Assembly: GCA_011390155.1 (NCBI GenBank)
Contig: JAABSW010000011.1
Span: forward strand, 1-64,000
DNA: 64,000 nt
Origin: Clostridiaceae bacterium
Lineage (GTDB): Bacteria; Bacillota; Clostridia; Peptostreptococcales; Tindalliaceae
Direction of reading: 5' to 3'
The notes under the pieces were generated by a model. It saw nothing but the letters and a program-made list of their open reading frames with translations. It did no database searches and was not told the origin of the DNA. Made by a program: the position numbers and the translations under genes. Shown in pieces: positions 27,386-38,466 of the stretch. Within the stretch, counting starts at the first letter, position 1. Each line of letters starts with the position of its first letter.

Positions 27386-28081
27386 ATGAAAAAGTTTTCT
27401 AAAAAGTTTCAGGACTCTTTTAAAGCCTTTGATAAGGCGAAATTACATGATGTGACCGAAGCAGTGGATGTTTTAAAAGAATTGCCTTCAGCTAAATTTG
27501 ACGAAACGGTAGAACTTCATATTAAGTTGGGCGTGGATTCCCGTCATGCAGACCAGTTGGTACGTGGCGCCGTGGTATTACCCCACGGAACAGGAAAAAC
27601 TAAAAAAGTACTGGTTTTTGCCAAGGGTGAAAAAGTGACTGAAGCTGAAAAAGCTGGCGCTGATTTTGTTGGCGGTGAAGACATGGTGGAAAAAATCCAA
27701 AAAGAAAACTGGTTTGATTTTGATGTTGTGGTAGCGACACCTGATATGATGGGTGTGGTTGGACGACTAGGTCGAGTGTTGGGTCCCAAGGGCCTTATGC
27801 CTAACCCGAAATCAGGAACAGTTACGTTTGAATTAGATCGAGCCATCAGCGAGATCAAAGCAGGTAAAGTAGAGTACCGATTGGATAAAACAAACATCAT
27901 TCACGTACCTGTGGGTAAAAAGTCCTTTGAATCAGAGCAATTGACTGAGAACCTGAAAGCGCTGTTGGACGCTGTTGTGAAGGCGAAACCAGCTGCCTCA
28001 AAGGGACAATACCTGAGGAGTGTAACGCTGACAAGCACGATGGGCCCTGGCATTCGTATCAACCCAGGCAAATTGATGTAA
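27386..28081 (+). CDS. rplA: 50S ribosomal protein L1 (uL1)
   Basis: L1-stalk protein and, in many bacteria, a translational repressor of its own operon. 231 residues with the signature segments [25 protein letters not shown] and GTVT. AAGGAGGG precedes the ATG. The L10 leader follows. Confidence 0.97.
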   Translation: MKKFSKKFQDSFKAFDKAKLHDVTEAVDVLKELPSAKFDETVELHIKLGVDSRHADQLVRGAVVLPHGTGKTKKVLVFAKGEKVTEAEKAGADFVGGEDMVEKIQKENWFDFDVVVATPDMMGVVGRLGRVLGPKGLMPNPKSGTVTFELDRAISEIKAGKVEYRLDKTNIIHVPVGKKSFESEQLTENLKALLDAVVKAKPAASKGQYLRSVTLTSTMGPGIRINPGKLM

Positions 28082-28111
28082 AGCAGCACCAAAACAACAC
28101 AACATTGAATA

Positions 28112-28220
28112 TTCTGCCGTAGACCGTAGGGACAGTTAACTGTTTAAAGAACCTACCGAGGCTTTTTCGAAATAGAGAAAAAGGCCTCGCGCTGTCTGAC
28201 AGCGATGAGGTTTTGTTTCG
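28112..28220 (+). promoter_or_regulatory. Ribosomal protein L10 leader with attenuator
   Basis: The rplA-rplJ gap holds the L10-binding leader: GTAGG (28126-28130) pairs with CCTAC (28152-28156), followed by a long arm CGAGGC-CTTTTTC / GAAAAAG-GCCTCG. The last CCTC of that arm is shared with a second hairpin, CCTCGCGCTGT / ACAGCGATGAGG (28185-28210), followed by TTTTGTTT. The two cannot form fully together, which suggests L10-(L12)4-controlled attenuation of rplJL. Confidence 0.85.
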
Positions 28221-28258
28221 TTAAAGCAGAACCAGTAAAAGAAGGAGGTGCACAGTGA

Positions 28259-28765
28259 ATGTCAAAAGCCATTGAGATGAAAAAAGCGATTGTTGAAGAA
28301 ATTGCAGATAAGTTTACCAGGTCCAGCTCTGCGATCCTGTATGATTATCGGGGTTTGACTGTGGAAGAGGTAACTGAACTTAGAAAGCAGTTTAGAGAAG
28401 CAGGCGTTGATTACAAAGTTTACAAAAACACCCTTGTGAAAAGGGCGTTGGAGAAAGCTGGTGTTGAAGGCCTTTCCGATATGATGGAAGGACCAAACGC
28501 CATTGCCTTTAGTTATGATGACCCAATTACACCGGCCAAAGTCGGAAGTGAGTTTGCCAAGACTCATAAAGCGCTGGAATTGAAGGCAGGTGTTGTTGAA
28601 GGTGAGTTCTTCGACGAAGAAAGAGTCAATGAACTGGCAGCCATTCCATCAAGAGAAGTGCTTATTGCAAAACTGCTGGGCAGCTTAAAGGCTCCTGTAA
28701 GCAATTTTGCTTACCTGATCCAGGCGATGATCGACAAGCAAGAAGCCGATGGAGAAGCAAGCTGA
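28259..28765 (+). CDS. rplJ: 50S ribosomal protein L10 (uL10)
   Basis: Base of the L7/L12 stalk. 168 residues with YRGLTVEEVTELRKQFREAG and the C-terminal helix that binds L12 dimers. AAGGAGGTG precedes the ATG. Its leader carries the expected L10-binding fold, so autogenous control is likely. Confidence 0.97.
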   Translation: MSKAIEMKKAIVEEIADKFTRSSSAILYDYRGLTVEEVTELRKQFREAGVDYKVYKNTLVKRALEKAGVEGLSDMMEGPNAIAFSYDDPITPAKVGSEFAKTHKALELKAGVVEGEFFDEERVNELAAIPSREVLIAKLLGSLKAPVSNFAYLIQAMIDKQEADGEAS

Positions 28766-28836
28766 TTTATCAATTGAAAGTAGTAGGAAACCATAAACCA
28801 AACCCTATAAGGGTAATATTAACGGAGGTGTCATGA

Positions 28837-29202
28837 ATGACGATTGAACAAATTCTTGAAGCAATTGAGAATATGAAAGTAACAGAGTTAAATGAACTGG
28901 TAAAAGCAGCAGAAGAAAAATTTGGTGTATCTGCCAGTGCTCCAGTAATGATGGCTGGTGCTGGCGGCGGCGCTGCAGCTGAAGAAGAACAAACTGAGTT
29001 TGACGTTATCCTTACGAGTGCAGGATCTTCAAAAATTGGTGTTATCAAAATTGTGCGTGAATTAACCGGTCTTGGCTTGAAAGAAGCTAAAGAATTAGTA
29101 GACAACGCACCTAAACCAGTTAAAGAAGGTGTTGACAAGGAAGAGTCAGAAGCAGTTAAAGCGAAACTTGAAGAAGCTGGTGCATCAGTTGAAGTAAAGT
29201 AA
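28837..29202 (+). CDS. rplL: 50S ribosomal protein L7/L12 (bL12)
   Basis: Multicopy stalk protein that recruits translational GTPases. 121 residues: N-terminal dimerisation helices, Ala/Gly hinge ([15 protein letters not shown]), and the C-terminal domain with [27 protein letters not shown] precedes the ATG. A strong terminator follows. Confidence 0.98.
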   Translation: MTIEQILEAIENMKVTELNELVKAAEEKFGVSASAPVMMAGAGGGAAAEEEQTEFDVILTSAGSSKIGVIKIVRELTGLGLKEAKELVDNAPKPVKEGVDKEESEAVKAKLEEAGASVEVK

Positions 29203-29225
29203 AAGTGTAAGTGATGTTTTATGAC

Positions 29226-29266
29226 AAAAGCACCGTGACAGAAAAATCTGTCTCGGTGCTTTTTTA
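29226..29266 (+). terminator. Intrinsic terminator after rplL
   Basis: AAGCACCG-T-GACAGA pairs with TCTGTC-T-CGGTGCTT around AAAA, followed by TTTTTT. Confidence 0.93.
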
Positions 29267-29268
29267 TC

Positions 29269-29298
29269 TTGACTTTTTACTATCAGCTGTGATAGTAT
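29269..29298 (+). promoter_or_regulatory. Promoter of rpoB-rpoC
   Basis: TTGACT (29269-29274), 18-base spacer, TAGTAT (29293-29298) with TG upstream (extended -10). A perfect inverted repeat ACTATCA/TGATAGT (29279-29296) covers spacer and -10. Confidence 0.75.
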
Positions 29299-29537
29299 TA
29301 TACATTGCATAAAAGTCTTTTTAACGTGGAGAAATATGACCTTACATTGGGGAACTGCCGACGATGATCAATGTAATTTCTGGACAATTATCAGAATTTC
29401 TTTTGTGAAATTGGAAGCATTACCCTGTATTCATGAAAATTCCGTAATGCATTTTGGCTGTTTTTGCCGAATGAACCAAAACGGGATTTTTCATTTAACC
29501 ATAGAATTAATTATGAACACAAGGAGTGAAGCCCGGC
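29299..29537 (+). other. rpoB leader, about 230 nt
   Basis: Part of the 335-base gap between rplL and rpoB. It holds a hairpin TTACATTG (29342-29349) with CAATGTAA (29369-29376) and a possible 85-codon reading frame from ATG 29336 (TGGAG upstream) that runs out of frame into rpoB. No known leader family was recognised. Confidence 0.45.
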
Positions 29538-32500
29538 ATGCCGCATCCCGTCAAAATTGGCAACAAAGAGAGAATGTCTTATTCAAGGATTGAAGAAATT
29601 CTTGAAGTTCCAAACCTCATTGAAATTCAGCAGGAGTCTTACCGTTGGTTTCTTGAAGAAGGACTTGGAGAGGTGTTTAATGATATTTCTCCCATTGAAG
29701 ATTACACAGGCAACTTAATCTTAGAGTTTGTGGATTACAAACTGGAAGAATCTCCCAAATATGGTGTTGAAGAATCCAAGGAACGTGACATGACTTATTC
29801 AGCACCCATTAAAGTGAAAGTAAGGCTTATAAACAAAGAGACTGGAGAAGTAAAAGAGCAGGAAGTATTTATGGGTGATTTTCCCATCATGACTGAAACG
29901 GGAACGTTTATTATCAATGGCGCTGAACGCGTCATTGTTAGTCAGCTTGTCCGTTCACCAGGTGTTTACTACAATTCTGAGTATGATAAGTCAGGGAACA
30001 AATTGTTTTCAGCAACAGTCATCCCCAACCGAGGTGCATGGCTTGAATATGAAACTGATTCCAATGGTGTGGTTTCAGTTCGTATTGACCGTACCCGAAA
30101 ACAGCCCATTACCATATTATTGAGAGCTCTTGGATATTCCAAAGACCAACAGATCATCGATTTACTGGGCGAAGATGAACGTTTGCTGGCGACCCTTGAA
30201 AAGGATAACACAACAACATCTGAAGAAGCATTGCTGGAAATATACAAAAAATTAAGGCCAGGAGAACCACCCACAGTTGAGAGTGCCACCTCCTTGATAA
30301 ATTCCCTCTTTTTTGATCCCAAGCGATATGATTTAGCAAAAGTTGGACGATATAAATTCAACAAAAAACTGGCGCTGGCGAATCGAATTATCTATCGTAA
30401 AGCGGCTGAAAACATTGTTGACCCAAATACAGGTGAAATACTGATTGAATCTGGAAAAAAAATTACCCGGCAGATAGCAGAAGCTATTCAAAACACAGGT
30501 TTAAACCAGGCGCTGGTTTATTCCGAAGAAAACCAGGTTATTAAGGTAATCGGCAACCATTTTGTTGACATTAAAAGTCATATCAGTTTCGATTTATCAG
30601 GGGTAAAGCTGAAGGGCCGTGTGTATTACCCTGTACTGAAAGAAATATTAGACGCCTATGAGACGGAAGACGAAATTCGACAGGCACTGAAAGACCGCAT
30701 TCGTGAACTTGTGCCTAAACACATTATTGTGGCAGACATCATTGCTTCCATCAGCTATGTGTTTAACCTGGCCCATGAAATTGGCCGCGTGGACGACATT
30801 GACCATCTTGGCAACCGACGTTTGCGATCAGTGGGTGAGTTGCTCCAAAATCAGTTTAGAATTGGTCTGTCAAGAATGGAGCGAGTCGTTAAAGAAAGGA
30901 TGACCATTCAAGACGTTGATCTGGTAACGCCTCAGGCGTTAATCAATATCCGGCCTGTGGTGGCATCCATCAAAGAGTTTTTTGGAAGCTCCCAATTATC
31001 ACAGTTTATGGATCAGACTAACCCACTGGCAGAATTAACACATAAAAGAAGACTGTCTGCCTTGGGACCAGGTGGTTTATCCCGTGAGCGTGCCGGCTTT
31101 GAAGTGAGAGATGTGCATCATTCTCACTACGGACGCATGTGCCCCATTGAAACCCCTGAAGGCCCAAACATTGGTCTTATCAACTCTTTAAGTACATTTG
31201 CCCGTGTTAATGAATATGGGTTCATCGAAGTGCCATACAGAAAGATTATCCAGGAAGAGGGTCGGGTTACCAAGGAAGTTGAGTACCTGACCGCAGACGA
31301 AGAAGACCTTTTAACCATTGCCCAGGCCAATGAACCATTGGATGAAGACGGACGGTTTATCAATAAACGGGTAACGGCCAGAGCACTGGAGGGCGCTATT
31401 GATGTTGTGCCCAGAGAAGAAGCTGATTACATGGACGTGTCACCCATGCAGATTGTATCTGTGGCAACAGCCATGATTCCTTTTCTGGAAAACGATGACG
31501 CCAACCGTGCCCTAATGGGTTCCAACATGCAGCGTCAGGCAGTACCACTGCTGATTGCTGAACCGCCTGTGATAGGTACTGGCATGGAGTACAAGGCTGC
31601 CAGAGATTCCGGGGTAGTTGTCATTGCTAAAAATGATGGTATTGTTGACCGCGTAACAGGCACTGAAATTTTAATTCGGCGCGATTCAGATCATCAGGTT
31701 GATCGCCATCACCTCCTTAAGTTTAAACGGTCCAACCAGGGCACTTGTGTCAACCAGAAACCCATTGTGAACAAAGGACAAAAAGTGAAGGCTGGAGAAG
31801 TCATTGCAGACGGACCTTCCACACACCAAGGTGAAATTGCCCTGGGAAGAAACTGCCTTATTGGGTTCATGACATGGGAAGGTTACAACTATGAAGATGC
31901 CATCCTCATCAACGAGCGATTGGTGAAAGACGATGTCATGACATCCATTCATATTGAAGAATATGAAGCCGATGCCCGGGACACAAAACTTGGGCCTGAG
32001 GAAATCACCCGGGATATACCCAATGTGGGTGAAGATGCTTTAAAAGACCTTGATGAAAGAGGTATTATCAGAATTGGTGCTGAGGTTCTGTCCGGCGACA
32101 TTCTTGTTGGTAAAGTAACGCCAAAAGGTGAAACCGAACTGACTGCGGAAGAACGTTTGCTGAGAGCCATCTTTGGTGAAAAAGCCAGAGAAGTGCGAGA
32201 TACATCCCTTAAAGTGCCACATGGTGAATCTGGCATCATTGTTGATGTAAAAGTATTCACCCGGGAAAATGGTGATGAGTTATCACCTGGTGTCAACGAA
32301 CTGGTGCGCGTTTACATTGCGAAGAAACGAAAGATCAGCGTTGGTGATAAAATTGCCGGCCGACATGGTAACAAAGGGGTTATTTCCCGGATTTTGCCCG
32401 AAGAAGACATGCCTTTCATGGCCGATGGCACACCCCTTGATATTGTACTAAACCCATTGGGCGTTCCATCACGTATGAACATTGGTCAGGTTTTGGAAGT

Positions 32501-33266
32501 GCATTTGGGCATGGCAGCCAAAGCGCTGGGCTGGGAAGTAGCGACACCAGTATTTGATGGTGCCAACGAGGATGATGTTATGGAAGCATTGGAAATGGCT
32601 GGTTATCCCAGATCAGGAAAGATACAGCTGCAGGATGGTCGTACAGGAGATTATTTTGACAATCCAGTCACAGTGGGATATATGTATATGTTAAAACTCC
32701 ACCATTTGGTGGACGATAAAATCCATGCCAGAAGCACCGGACCTTATTCCCTGGTGACACAACAGCCTTTGGGTGGTAAAGCTCAATTTGGAGGCCAGCG
32801 ATTTGGGGAGATGGAAGTTTGGGCATTGGAGGCTTACGGCGCTGCTCATACACTGCAGGAAATTCTTACCGTAAAATCAGATGATGTGGTGGGCCGTGTT
32901 AAAACCTATGAGTGTATTGTAAAAGGTGAAACAATACCGGAACCTGGTGTTCCTGAATCTTTCAAGGTACTGATAAAAGAACTGCAGAGTTTATGCTTAA
33001 ACATACAGGTACTGACAGAAGATAACAATGAAATCGAACTAAAAGAATCAACAGATGACGAAATGGAATCCCTGGACACAGACCGCAAAGAAATCCTGCC
33101 GGAACGTGACATAGAACCAGAACCGCTGGAAGAAGATGAAGAAGATGATGTAGCTCCAGCGATCAATGTGCCGCGTGAAGTGGATCAGGATGAACTTGAA
33201 TCTTCCATGATGTCCATTACTGGTTTTGATGAGGATGAAACCGACAATGATTCGGAAGATGAATAG
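29538..33266 (+). CDS. rpoB: DNA-directed RNA polymerase subunit beta
   Basis: Core RNA polymerase subunit, 1242 residues. The rifampicin-site region reads [20 protein letters not shown] then LSALGPGGL, the sensitive-type sequence; [13 protein letters not shown] is also typical. The C-terminus is a strongly acidic tail (32 Asp/Glu in the last 72 residues). ATG 29538 gives MPHPVKIGN, the clostridial start; a GTG at 29526 overlaps the AAGGAG SD. It has its own promoter, separate from rplJL. Confidence 0.97.
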   Translation: MPHPVKIGNKERMSYSRIEEILEVPNLIEIQQESYRWFLEEGLGEVFNDISPIEDYTGNLILEFVDYKLEESPKYGVEESKERDMTYSAPIKVKVRLINKETGEVKEQEVFMGDFPIMTETGTFIINGAERVIVSQLVRSPGVYYNSEYDKSGNKLFSATVIPNRGAWLEYETDSNGVVSVRIDRTRKQPITILLRALGYSKDQQIIDLLGEDERLLATLEKDNTTTSEEALLEIYKKLRPGEPPTVESATSLINSLFFDPKRYDLAKVGRYKFNKKLALANRIIYRKAAENIVDPNTGEILIESGKKITRQIAEAIQNTGLNQALVYSEENQVIKVIGNHFVDIKSHISFDLSGVKLKGRVYYPVLKEILDAYETEDEIRQALKDRIRELVPKHIIVADIIASISYVFNLAHEIGRVDDIDHLGNRRLRSVGELLQNQFRIGLSRMERVVKERMTIQDVDLVTPQALINIRPVVASIKEFFGSSQLSQFMDQTNPLAELTHKRRLSALGPGGLSRERAGFEVRDVHHSHYGRMCPIETPEGPNIGLINSLSTFARVNEYGFIEVPYRKIIQEEGRVTKEVEYLTADEEDLLTIAQANEPLDEDGRFINKRVTARALEGAIDVVPREEADYMDVSPMQIVSVATAMIPFLENDDANRALMGSNMQRQAVPLLIAEPPVIGTGMEYKAARDSGVVVIAKNDGIVDRVTGTEILIRRDSDHQVDRHHLLKFKRSNQGTCVNQKPIVNKGQKVKAGEVIADGPSTHQGEIALGRNCLIGFMTWEGYNYEDAILINERLVKDDVMTSIHIEEYEADARDTKLGPEEITRDIPNVGEDALKDLDERGIIRIGAEVLSGDILVGKVTPKGETELTAEERLLRAIFGEKAREVRDTSLKVPHGESGIIVDVKVFTRENGDELSPGVNELVRVYIAKKRKISVGDKIAGRHGNKGVISRILPEEDMPFMADGTPLDIVLNPLGVPSRMNIGQVLEVHLGMAAKALGWEVATPVFDGANEDDVMEALEMAGYPRSGKIQLQDGRTGDYFDNPVTVGYMYMLKLHHLVDDKIHARSTGPYSLVTQQPLGGKAQFGGQRFGEMEVWALEAYGAAHTLQEILTVKSDDVVGRVKTYECIVKGETIPEPGVPESFKVLIKELQSLCLNIQVLTEDNNEIELKESTDDEMESLDTDRKEILPERDIEPEPLEEDEEDDVAPAINVPREVDQDELESSMMSITGFDEDETDNDSEDE

Positions 33267-33296
33267 GTCTTACAACTGGAAAGGGGGAGAAGCTCT

Positions 33297-36200
33297 TTGT
33301 TTGAGTTAAATAATTTTAAATCCTTACGTATATCCTTAGCTTCACCTGAAAAAATTCGACAGTGGTCACGTGGTGAGGTTAAGAAACCTGAAACCATTAA
33401 CTACAGAACGCTAAAGCCTGAAAAAGAAGGGCTCTTTTGCGAAAAAATATTCGGTCCGACAAAAGACTGGGAATGCCACTGCGGAAAATACAAACGAGTC
33501 AGATACAAAGGCGTCATTTGTGACCGGTGCGGCGTAGAAGTAACAAAATCAAAGGTTCGACGCGATCGTATGGGTCACATTGAATTGGCTGCACCTGTCT
33601 CCCATATCTGGTACTTTAAGGGAATCCCAAGTCGCATGGGATTGTTGCTGGACATGTCACCCCGCTCACTGGAAAAAGTGCTGTATTTTGCAGCTTACGT
33701 GGTGACTGACCCGGGTGAAACCAACTTGAATAGCAAGCAAATACTAACAGAAAAAGAGTATGGCGAAGCCATGGACCATGCCCGTAAAGCAGGCCAGTAT
33801 TTTAAAGCTGGTATGGGCGCTGAATCAGTCAAAGATTTGCTGACCCAAATCGACCTGGAAGAATTAAACATTGAACTACGGGAACGATTAAAGGACAGCT
33901 CCGGACAGAAACGTGTCCGGACTATTAGAAGACTGGAAGTAGTGGAAGCCTTCCGAAAATCAGGTAATCAACCCAGCTGGATGATTCTTGACGTGGTGCC
34001 TGTCATCCCGCCGGACTTACGGCCTATGGTTCAGCTGGATGGTGGACGATTTGCCACATCAGATCTGAATGACCTTTACCGCAGGGTAATTAACCGGAAC
34101 AACCGTTTAAAACGATTATTGGACCTGGGTGCACCGGATATTATTGTGCGTAATGAAAAACGCATGCTTCAGGAAGCTGTTGACGCCCTCATCGACAATG
34201 GAAGAAGAGGAAAACCCGTCACAGGACCTGGAAACCGTCCTTTAAAATCTCTTTCAGACATGCTAAAAGGGAAGCAGGGACGATTCAGGCAAAACTTGCT
34301 TGGAAAACGTGTTGATTATTCTGGCCGTTCAGTTATTGTGGTTGGCCCGGAACTAAAGTTCTACCAATGCGGTTTACCAAAGAAAATGGCTTTGGAACTT
34401 TTCAAGCCTTTTGTCATGAAAGAACTGGTTGAACAGGGACATGCTCACAACATTAAAAGTGCCAAACGAATGGTGGAGAAAGTAAGACCTGAAGTATGGG
34501 ATGTGCTGGAAGGCGTTATTAAAAACCATCCTGTATTGTTGAACAGGGCACCCACCCTTCACCGACTGGGTATCCAAGCCTTTGAACCGGTATTGGTTGA
34601 AGGTAAGGCGATCAAGCTTCACCCTCTCGTCTGCACAGCCTATAACGCCGATTTTGATGGCGACCAAATGGCCGTTCACGTTCCTTTGTCAGCACAGGCA
34701 CAGGCAGAATCCTATAACCTGATGTTGTCCGTTAATAATATTTTGGCACCCAAAGATGGTCAACCCATTACAACTCCTACCCAGGATATGGTGTTAGGCA
34801 GCTACTATCTGACGGTGGATGTGGAAGATGTCAAGGGTCAGGGCATGGCTTTTAAAGACTACGAAGAGATGCTCATGGCTTATGACACAGGAAAAGTTGA
34901 TCTTCACGCAAAGGTGAAAGTACGGATGAAAGTGGCTGAAGATGGTGAACGACACACCATTGAGAGTACAGTGGGTCGTTTCATCTTTAATGAAAAGATT
35001 CCTCAGGATTTGGGGTTTGTTGACCGAAGTATCGATAAACATTCCCTTGAAGTTGATTTTGTCTGCGACAAGAAAGCCCTGGGTAACATTATTTCAAAGT
35101 GCTTCAGAAAGCATGGCAATCAAATAACCGCTGAATTGTTGGATTATATTAAGGTGATAGGGTTTAAGTTTTCCACCCGCGGTGCCATTACCATTGCTGT
35201 GTCTGACATGGAAGTACCTGAAGAGAAAGCCATACTCATTGCAGAAGCAGAAGAACAAGTTGACCAGTATGAGCAGGTTTATCGCCGGGGTTTGATTTCA
35301 GACGATGAGCGATACGAAAAAGTTATGAATGTCTGGGAAGAGACCACTGGAAAAGTCACAGATGCATTGATGGCAGGACTTGACCCAATGAATAACGTGT
35401 TTATCATGGCCCAGTCAGGCGCCCGAGGCAGTAAAAACCAGATCAGGCAATTGGGTGGTATGCGGGGACTGATGTCCAATGCAAGTGGACACACAGTGGA
35501 AGTTCCAATTAAATCTAATTTCCGTGAAGGACTGACAGTGCTGGAGTATTTTATTTCCACACATGGTGCCAGAAAAGGTTTGGCAGATACAGCCCTTCGA
35601 ACAGCCGATTCTGGATATTTGACAAGGAGACTGGTTGATGTCGCCCAGGACGTTATCATCCGTGAAGAAGACTGCGGTACAGAAGAAGGTATGGTAGTGG
35701 AAGCCTTTAAGGATGGCAATGAATTGATTGAAGATCTTTATGACCGTCTGGTGGGTAGATACTTACTGGAAGACGCGGTTCATCCTGAAACTGGCGAAGT
35801 ACTTCTTGGAAAAAACAACATAGTTATGGAAGAAGACGCAGACCGAATCGTCAATGCCGGCGTCACAAAAGCGCAGATCCGATCAATCCTTAACTGCAAA
35901 ACAAAGTTTGGCATCTGTAAAGTCTGCTATGGGCGAAACCTGGCCACAGGCAAGCAGGTTGAAGTGGGTGAGGCTGTTGGCATCATTGCCGCCCAGTCAA
36001 TCGGTGAACCTGGTACCCAGTTAACCATGCGTACCTTCCACACCGGGGGTGTTGCTGGTGCGGATATTACACAGGGTCTTCCCCGTGTTGAAGAACTGTT
36101 TGAAGCCAGAAAACCAAAAGGTTTGGCCATCATCAGTGAAATCGATGGTACAGTGTCGGTTGAAGAAAGCAAAAAGAAACGTGAAGTACATGTTCGAAAC

Positions 36201-36833
36201 GAGGAAGAAGAAAGAGTTTATGAGATTCCTTACGGATCCAGAATTAAGGTAAAAGAAGGACAATACATCGAGGCTGCCGATGAAATTACAAACGGATCTG
36301 TTAATCCCCATGACATTTTGCGCATTAAGGATGTCATCGGCGTACAGAATTATATTATAAAAGAGGTCCAGCGCGTCTATCGTATGCAGGGTGTTGACAT
36401 TAATGATAAGCATATCGAAGTTATCGTCAGACAGATGCTGGGTAAAGTGAAAATAGAAGACGATGGTGAGACAGAACTGCTTCCGGGAAGCCTGGAAAGT
36501 GTGTACACCATTGAAGCAACAAACCAAAAAGCAATTGATGAAGGTTTCGATCCAGTTCACGGTAAGCGTGTACTTCTGGGTATCACAAAAGCGTCCCTGG
36601 CAACAGAATCTTTCCTTTCAGCAGCTTCGTTCCAGGAAACGACCAGGGTCTTAACAGAAGCCGCCATTAAAGGAAAAGAAGATTTCCTCATTGGGTTGAA
36701 AGAAAATGTGATCATTGGTAAATTGATTCCAGCTGGAACGGGTATGAAGAAATACATGGAAGTTGCCCTGGATTTGGATGAAACCACTCTGCCGGCAATG
36801 GACATTGAACCCGAAGCAGAACTTAAGCAGTAG
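33297..36833 (+). CDS. rpoC: DNA-directed RNA polymerase subunit beta'
   Basis: Catalytic RNA polymerase subunit, 1178 residues. N-terminal zinc site CHCGK...CDRCG, catalytic magnesium loop NADFDGDQM (Asp452, 454, 456), and the second zinc site CGTEEG / [16 protein letters not shown] 33297 is the start: AAGGGGGAG is eight bases upstream and it yields [10 protein letters not shown], matching the family. It is 30 bases after rpoB; no terminator is apparent before the next promoter. Confidence 0.97.
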   Translation: MFELNNFKSLRISLASPEKIRQWSRGEVKKPETINYRTLKPEKEGLFCEKIFGPTKDWECHCGKYKRVRYKGVICDRCGVEVTKSKVRRDRMGHIELAAPVSHIWYFKGIPSRMGLLLDMSPRSLEKVLYFAAYVVTDPGETNLNSKQILTEKEYGEAMDHARKAGQYFKAGMGAESVKDLLTQIDLEELNIELRERLKDSSGQKRVRTIRRLEVVEAFRKSGNQPSWMILDVVPVIPPDLRPMVQLDGGRFATSDLNDLYRRVINRNNRLKRLLDLGAPDIIVRNEKRMLQEAVDALIDNGRRGKPVTGPGNRPLKSLSDMLKGKQGRFRQNLLGKRVDYSGRSVIVVGPELKFYQCGLPKKMALELFKPFVMKELVEQGHAHNIKSAKRMVEKVRPEVWDVLEGVIKNHPVLLNRAPTLHRLGIQAFEPVLVEGKAIKLHPLVCTAYNADFDGDQMAVHVPLSAQAQAESYNLMLSVNNILAPKDGQPITTPTQDMVLGSYYLTVDVEDVKGQGMAFKDYEEMLMAYDTGKVDLHAKVKVRMKVAEDGERHTIESTVGRFIFNEKIPQDLGFVDRSIDKHSLEVDFVCDKKALGNIISKCFRKHGNQITAELLDYIKVIGFKFSTRGAITIAVSDMEVPEEKAILIAEAEEQVDQYEQVYRRGLISDDERYEKVMNVWEETTGKVTDALMAGLDPMNNVFIMAQSGARGSKNQIRQLGGMRGLMSNASGHTVEVPIKSNFREGLTVLEYFISTHGARKGLADTALRTADSGYLTRRLVDVAQDVIIREEDCGTEEGMVVEAFKDGNELIEDLYDRLVGRYLLEDAVHPETGEVLLGKNNIVMEEDADRIVNAGVTKAQIRSILNCKTKFGICKVCYGRNLATGKQVEVGEAVGIIAAQSIGEPGTQLTMRTFHTGGVAGADITQGLPRVEELFEARKPKGLAIISEIDGTVSVEESKKKREVHVRNEEEERVYEIPYGSRIKVKEGQYIEAADEITNGSVNPHDILRIKDVIGVQNYIIKEVQRVYRMQGVDINDKHIEVIVRQMLGKVKIEDDGETELLPGSLESVYTIEATNQKAIDEGFDPVHGKRVLLGITKASLATESFLSAASFQETTRVLTEAAIKGKEDFLIGLKENVIIGKLIPAGTGMKKYMEVALDLDETTLPAMDIEPEAELKQ

Positions 36834-36885
36834 GACAGACATTAAGTACTCGTTGAAGAAGCCCAACATCTTAACCAATAAGTTG

Positions 36886-36914
36886 TTGACACGCATTTTG
36901 CTAGATGTTAGAAT
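36886..36914 (+). promoter_or_regulatory. Promoter of the L7Ae-rpsL-rpsG-fusA-tuf operon
   Basis: Consensus TTGACA (36886-36891), 17-base spacer, TAGAAT (36909-36914). The leader of about 130 nt has a perfect 10-bp hairpin GGATTTCGCC (36965-36974) with GGCGAAATCC (36983-36992), not followed by a T-run. Confidence 0.8.
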
Positions 36915-37049
36915 AGTTAAGTGTGTTAACGGACCCGAAGACAGCTAAACCTATTCATAGGGCAGGATTTCGCCAGTGTTAAGGCGAAATCCGGCCTTGA
37001 GGTAGTGTTTGCTGGCACGGTAATCCGTACTCGAAGGAGGAGAACAAAG

Positions 37050-37295
37050 GTGTTGGAATTACTTCAGCATGAAAAAAAAGTCGTTGGGATTAAACAGGTA
37101 ACCCGATCCCTGGCTGAAGGTCATTCGTTGAAATGTGTTTATTTGGCAAGCGATGCGGAAGCGCATTTACAGGAAAAAATTCAGCTTTTGGCCCAGGAAA
37201 ATGACATTGAAGTGATCCCTGTAGAAAGCCGGAAAAAATTGGGAAAAGTATGTGGCATCGATGTGGGAGCAACCGTTGTAGCGGTTCTTAAATAG
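37050..37295 (+). CDS. L7Ae-family K-turn-binding protein (YbxF-like)
   Basis: An 81-residue ribosomal L7Ae/L30e-like protein. Features are GIKQVTRSLAEG near the N-terminus, the RNA-binding segment KCVYLASDAE, and IDVGATVV at the end. B. subtilis YbxF binds kink-turn RNA. GTG 37050 is about eight bases after AAGGAGGAG; an in-frame ATG at 37005 would place that SD inside the gene. The usual position just before rpsL supports the call. Confidence 0.9.
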   Translation: MLELLQHEKKVVGIKQVTRSLAEGHSLKCVYLASDAEAHLQEKIQLLAQENDIEVIPVESRKKLGKVCGIDVGATVVAVLK

Positions 37296-37338
37296 AAGCT
37301 TCTGAGAAGGAATCATCAATGAGAAGGAGGTGAAATAC

Positions 37339-37755
37339 ATGCCAACCATTAACCAACTGGTTCGAAAAGGTCGAAAAGTTGAGATGGAAAAATCAGACTC
37401 ACCAGCATTGCTGAAAGGCTTTAACTCATTAAAGAGAAAGTCTACTGATTTAAGTGCTCCTCAAAAACGAGGTGTCTGCACGTCTGTCAAAACCGTAACA
37501 CCTAAGAAACCAAATTCTGCATTGCGTAAGGTGGCCAGGGTTCGTTTAACCAACCAGATCGAGGTTTCCGCTTACATTCCAGGTATGGGACATAACTTAC
37601 AAGAACATAGTGTTGTTCTCATCAGGGGTGGAAGAGTGAAAGACCTTCCCGGTGTCAGATACCACATTGTCCGAGGTACTTTGGACACTGCAGGTGTTGC
37701 CAACAGAATGCAAGGTCGCTCTAAATACGGAGCCAAGAGACCCAAGAAGAAATAA
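37339..37755 (+). CDS. rpsL: 30S ribosomal protein S12 (uS12)
   Basis: Decoding-centre protein, 138 residues. [11 protein letters not shown] and [12 protein letters not shown] keep the lysines that give streptomycin sensitivity when unmutated. ATG 37339 begins [12 protein letters not shown], with AAGGAGGTG upstream; an ATG at 37330 overlaps the SD. First ribosomal gene of the str operon. Confidence 0.98.
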   Translation: MPTINQLVRKGRKVEMEKSDSPALLKGFNSLKRKSTDLSAPQKRGVCTSVKTVTPKKPNSALRKVARVRLTNQIEVSAYIPGMGHNLQEHSVVLIRGGRVKDLPGVRYHIVRGTLDTAGVANRMQGRSKYGAKRPKKK

Positions 37756-37866
37756 CAGCCTAACAGCGTTTAAGCATAGATGAACAGTAAGGGAACATTT
37801 CCTGAACACATCGAGCTGTGAACGCACAACGGCATTCGCTGGAATGTCGAGTACCGATGAATCTGA

Positions 37867-38361
<495 letters not shown>

Positions 38362-38363
38362 TA

Positions 38364-38445
38364 CCGATAACCAAATGAGCCCTGTGCATTTGCATAAAGC
38401 ATAGGAAGCGAATGCACAGATGTTTTTGGCTCATCGCATTATCGG
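38364..38445 (+). promoter_or_regulatory. Long intercistronic RNA stem between rpsG and fusA
   Basis: Three perfect nested helices: CCGATAA (38364-38370) with TTATCGG (38439-38445), ATGAGCC (38375-38381) with GGCTCAT (38428-38434), CTGTGCATT (38382-38390) with AATGCACAG (38411-38419). The apical loop is 20 nt, with an eight-base 3' bulge (ATGTTTTT) between the upper two helices. It ends nine bases before the fusA SD. It may be a binding site for S7 or another regulator, or an mRNA processing site. Confidence 0.75.
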
Positions 38446-38466
38446 GTAGTTGGAAGGAGGATCACA

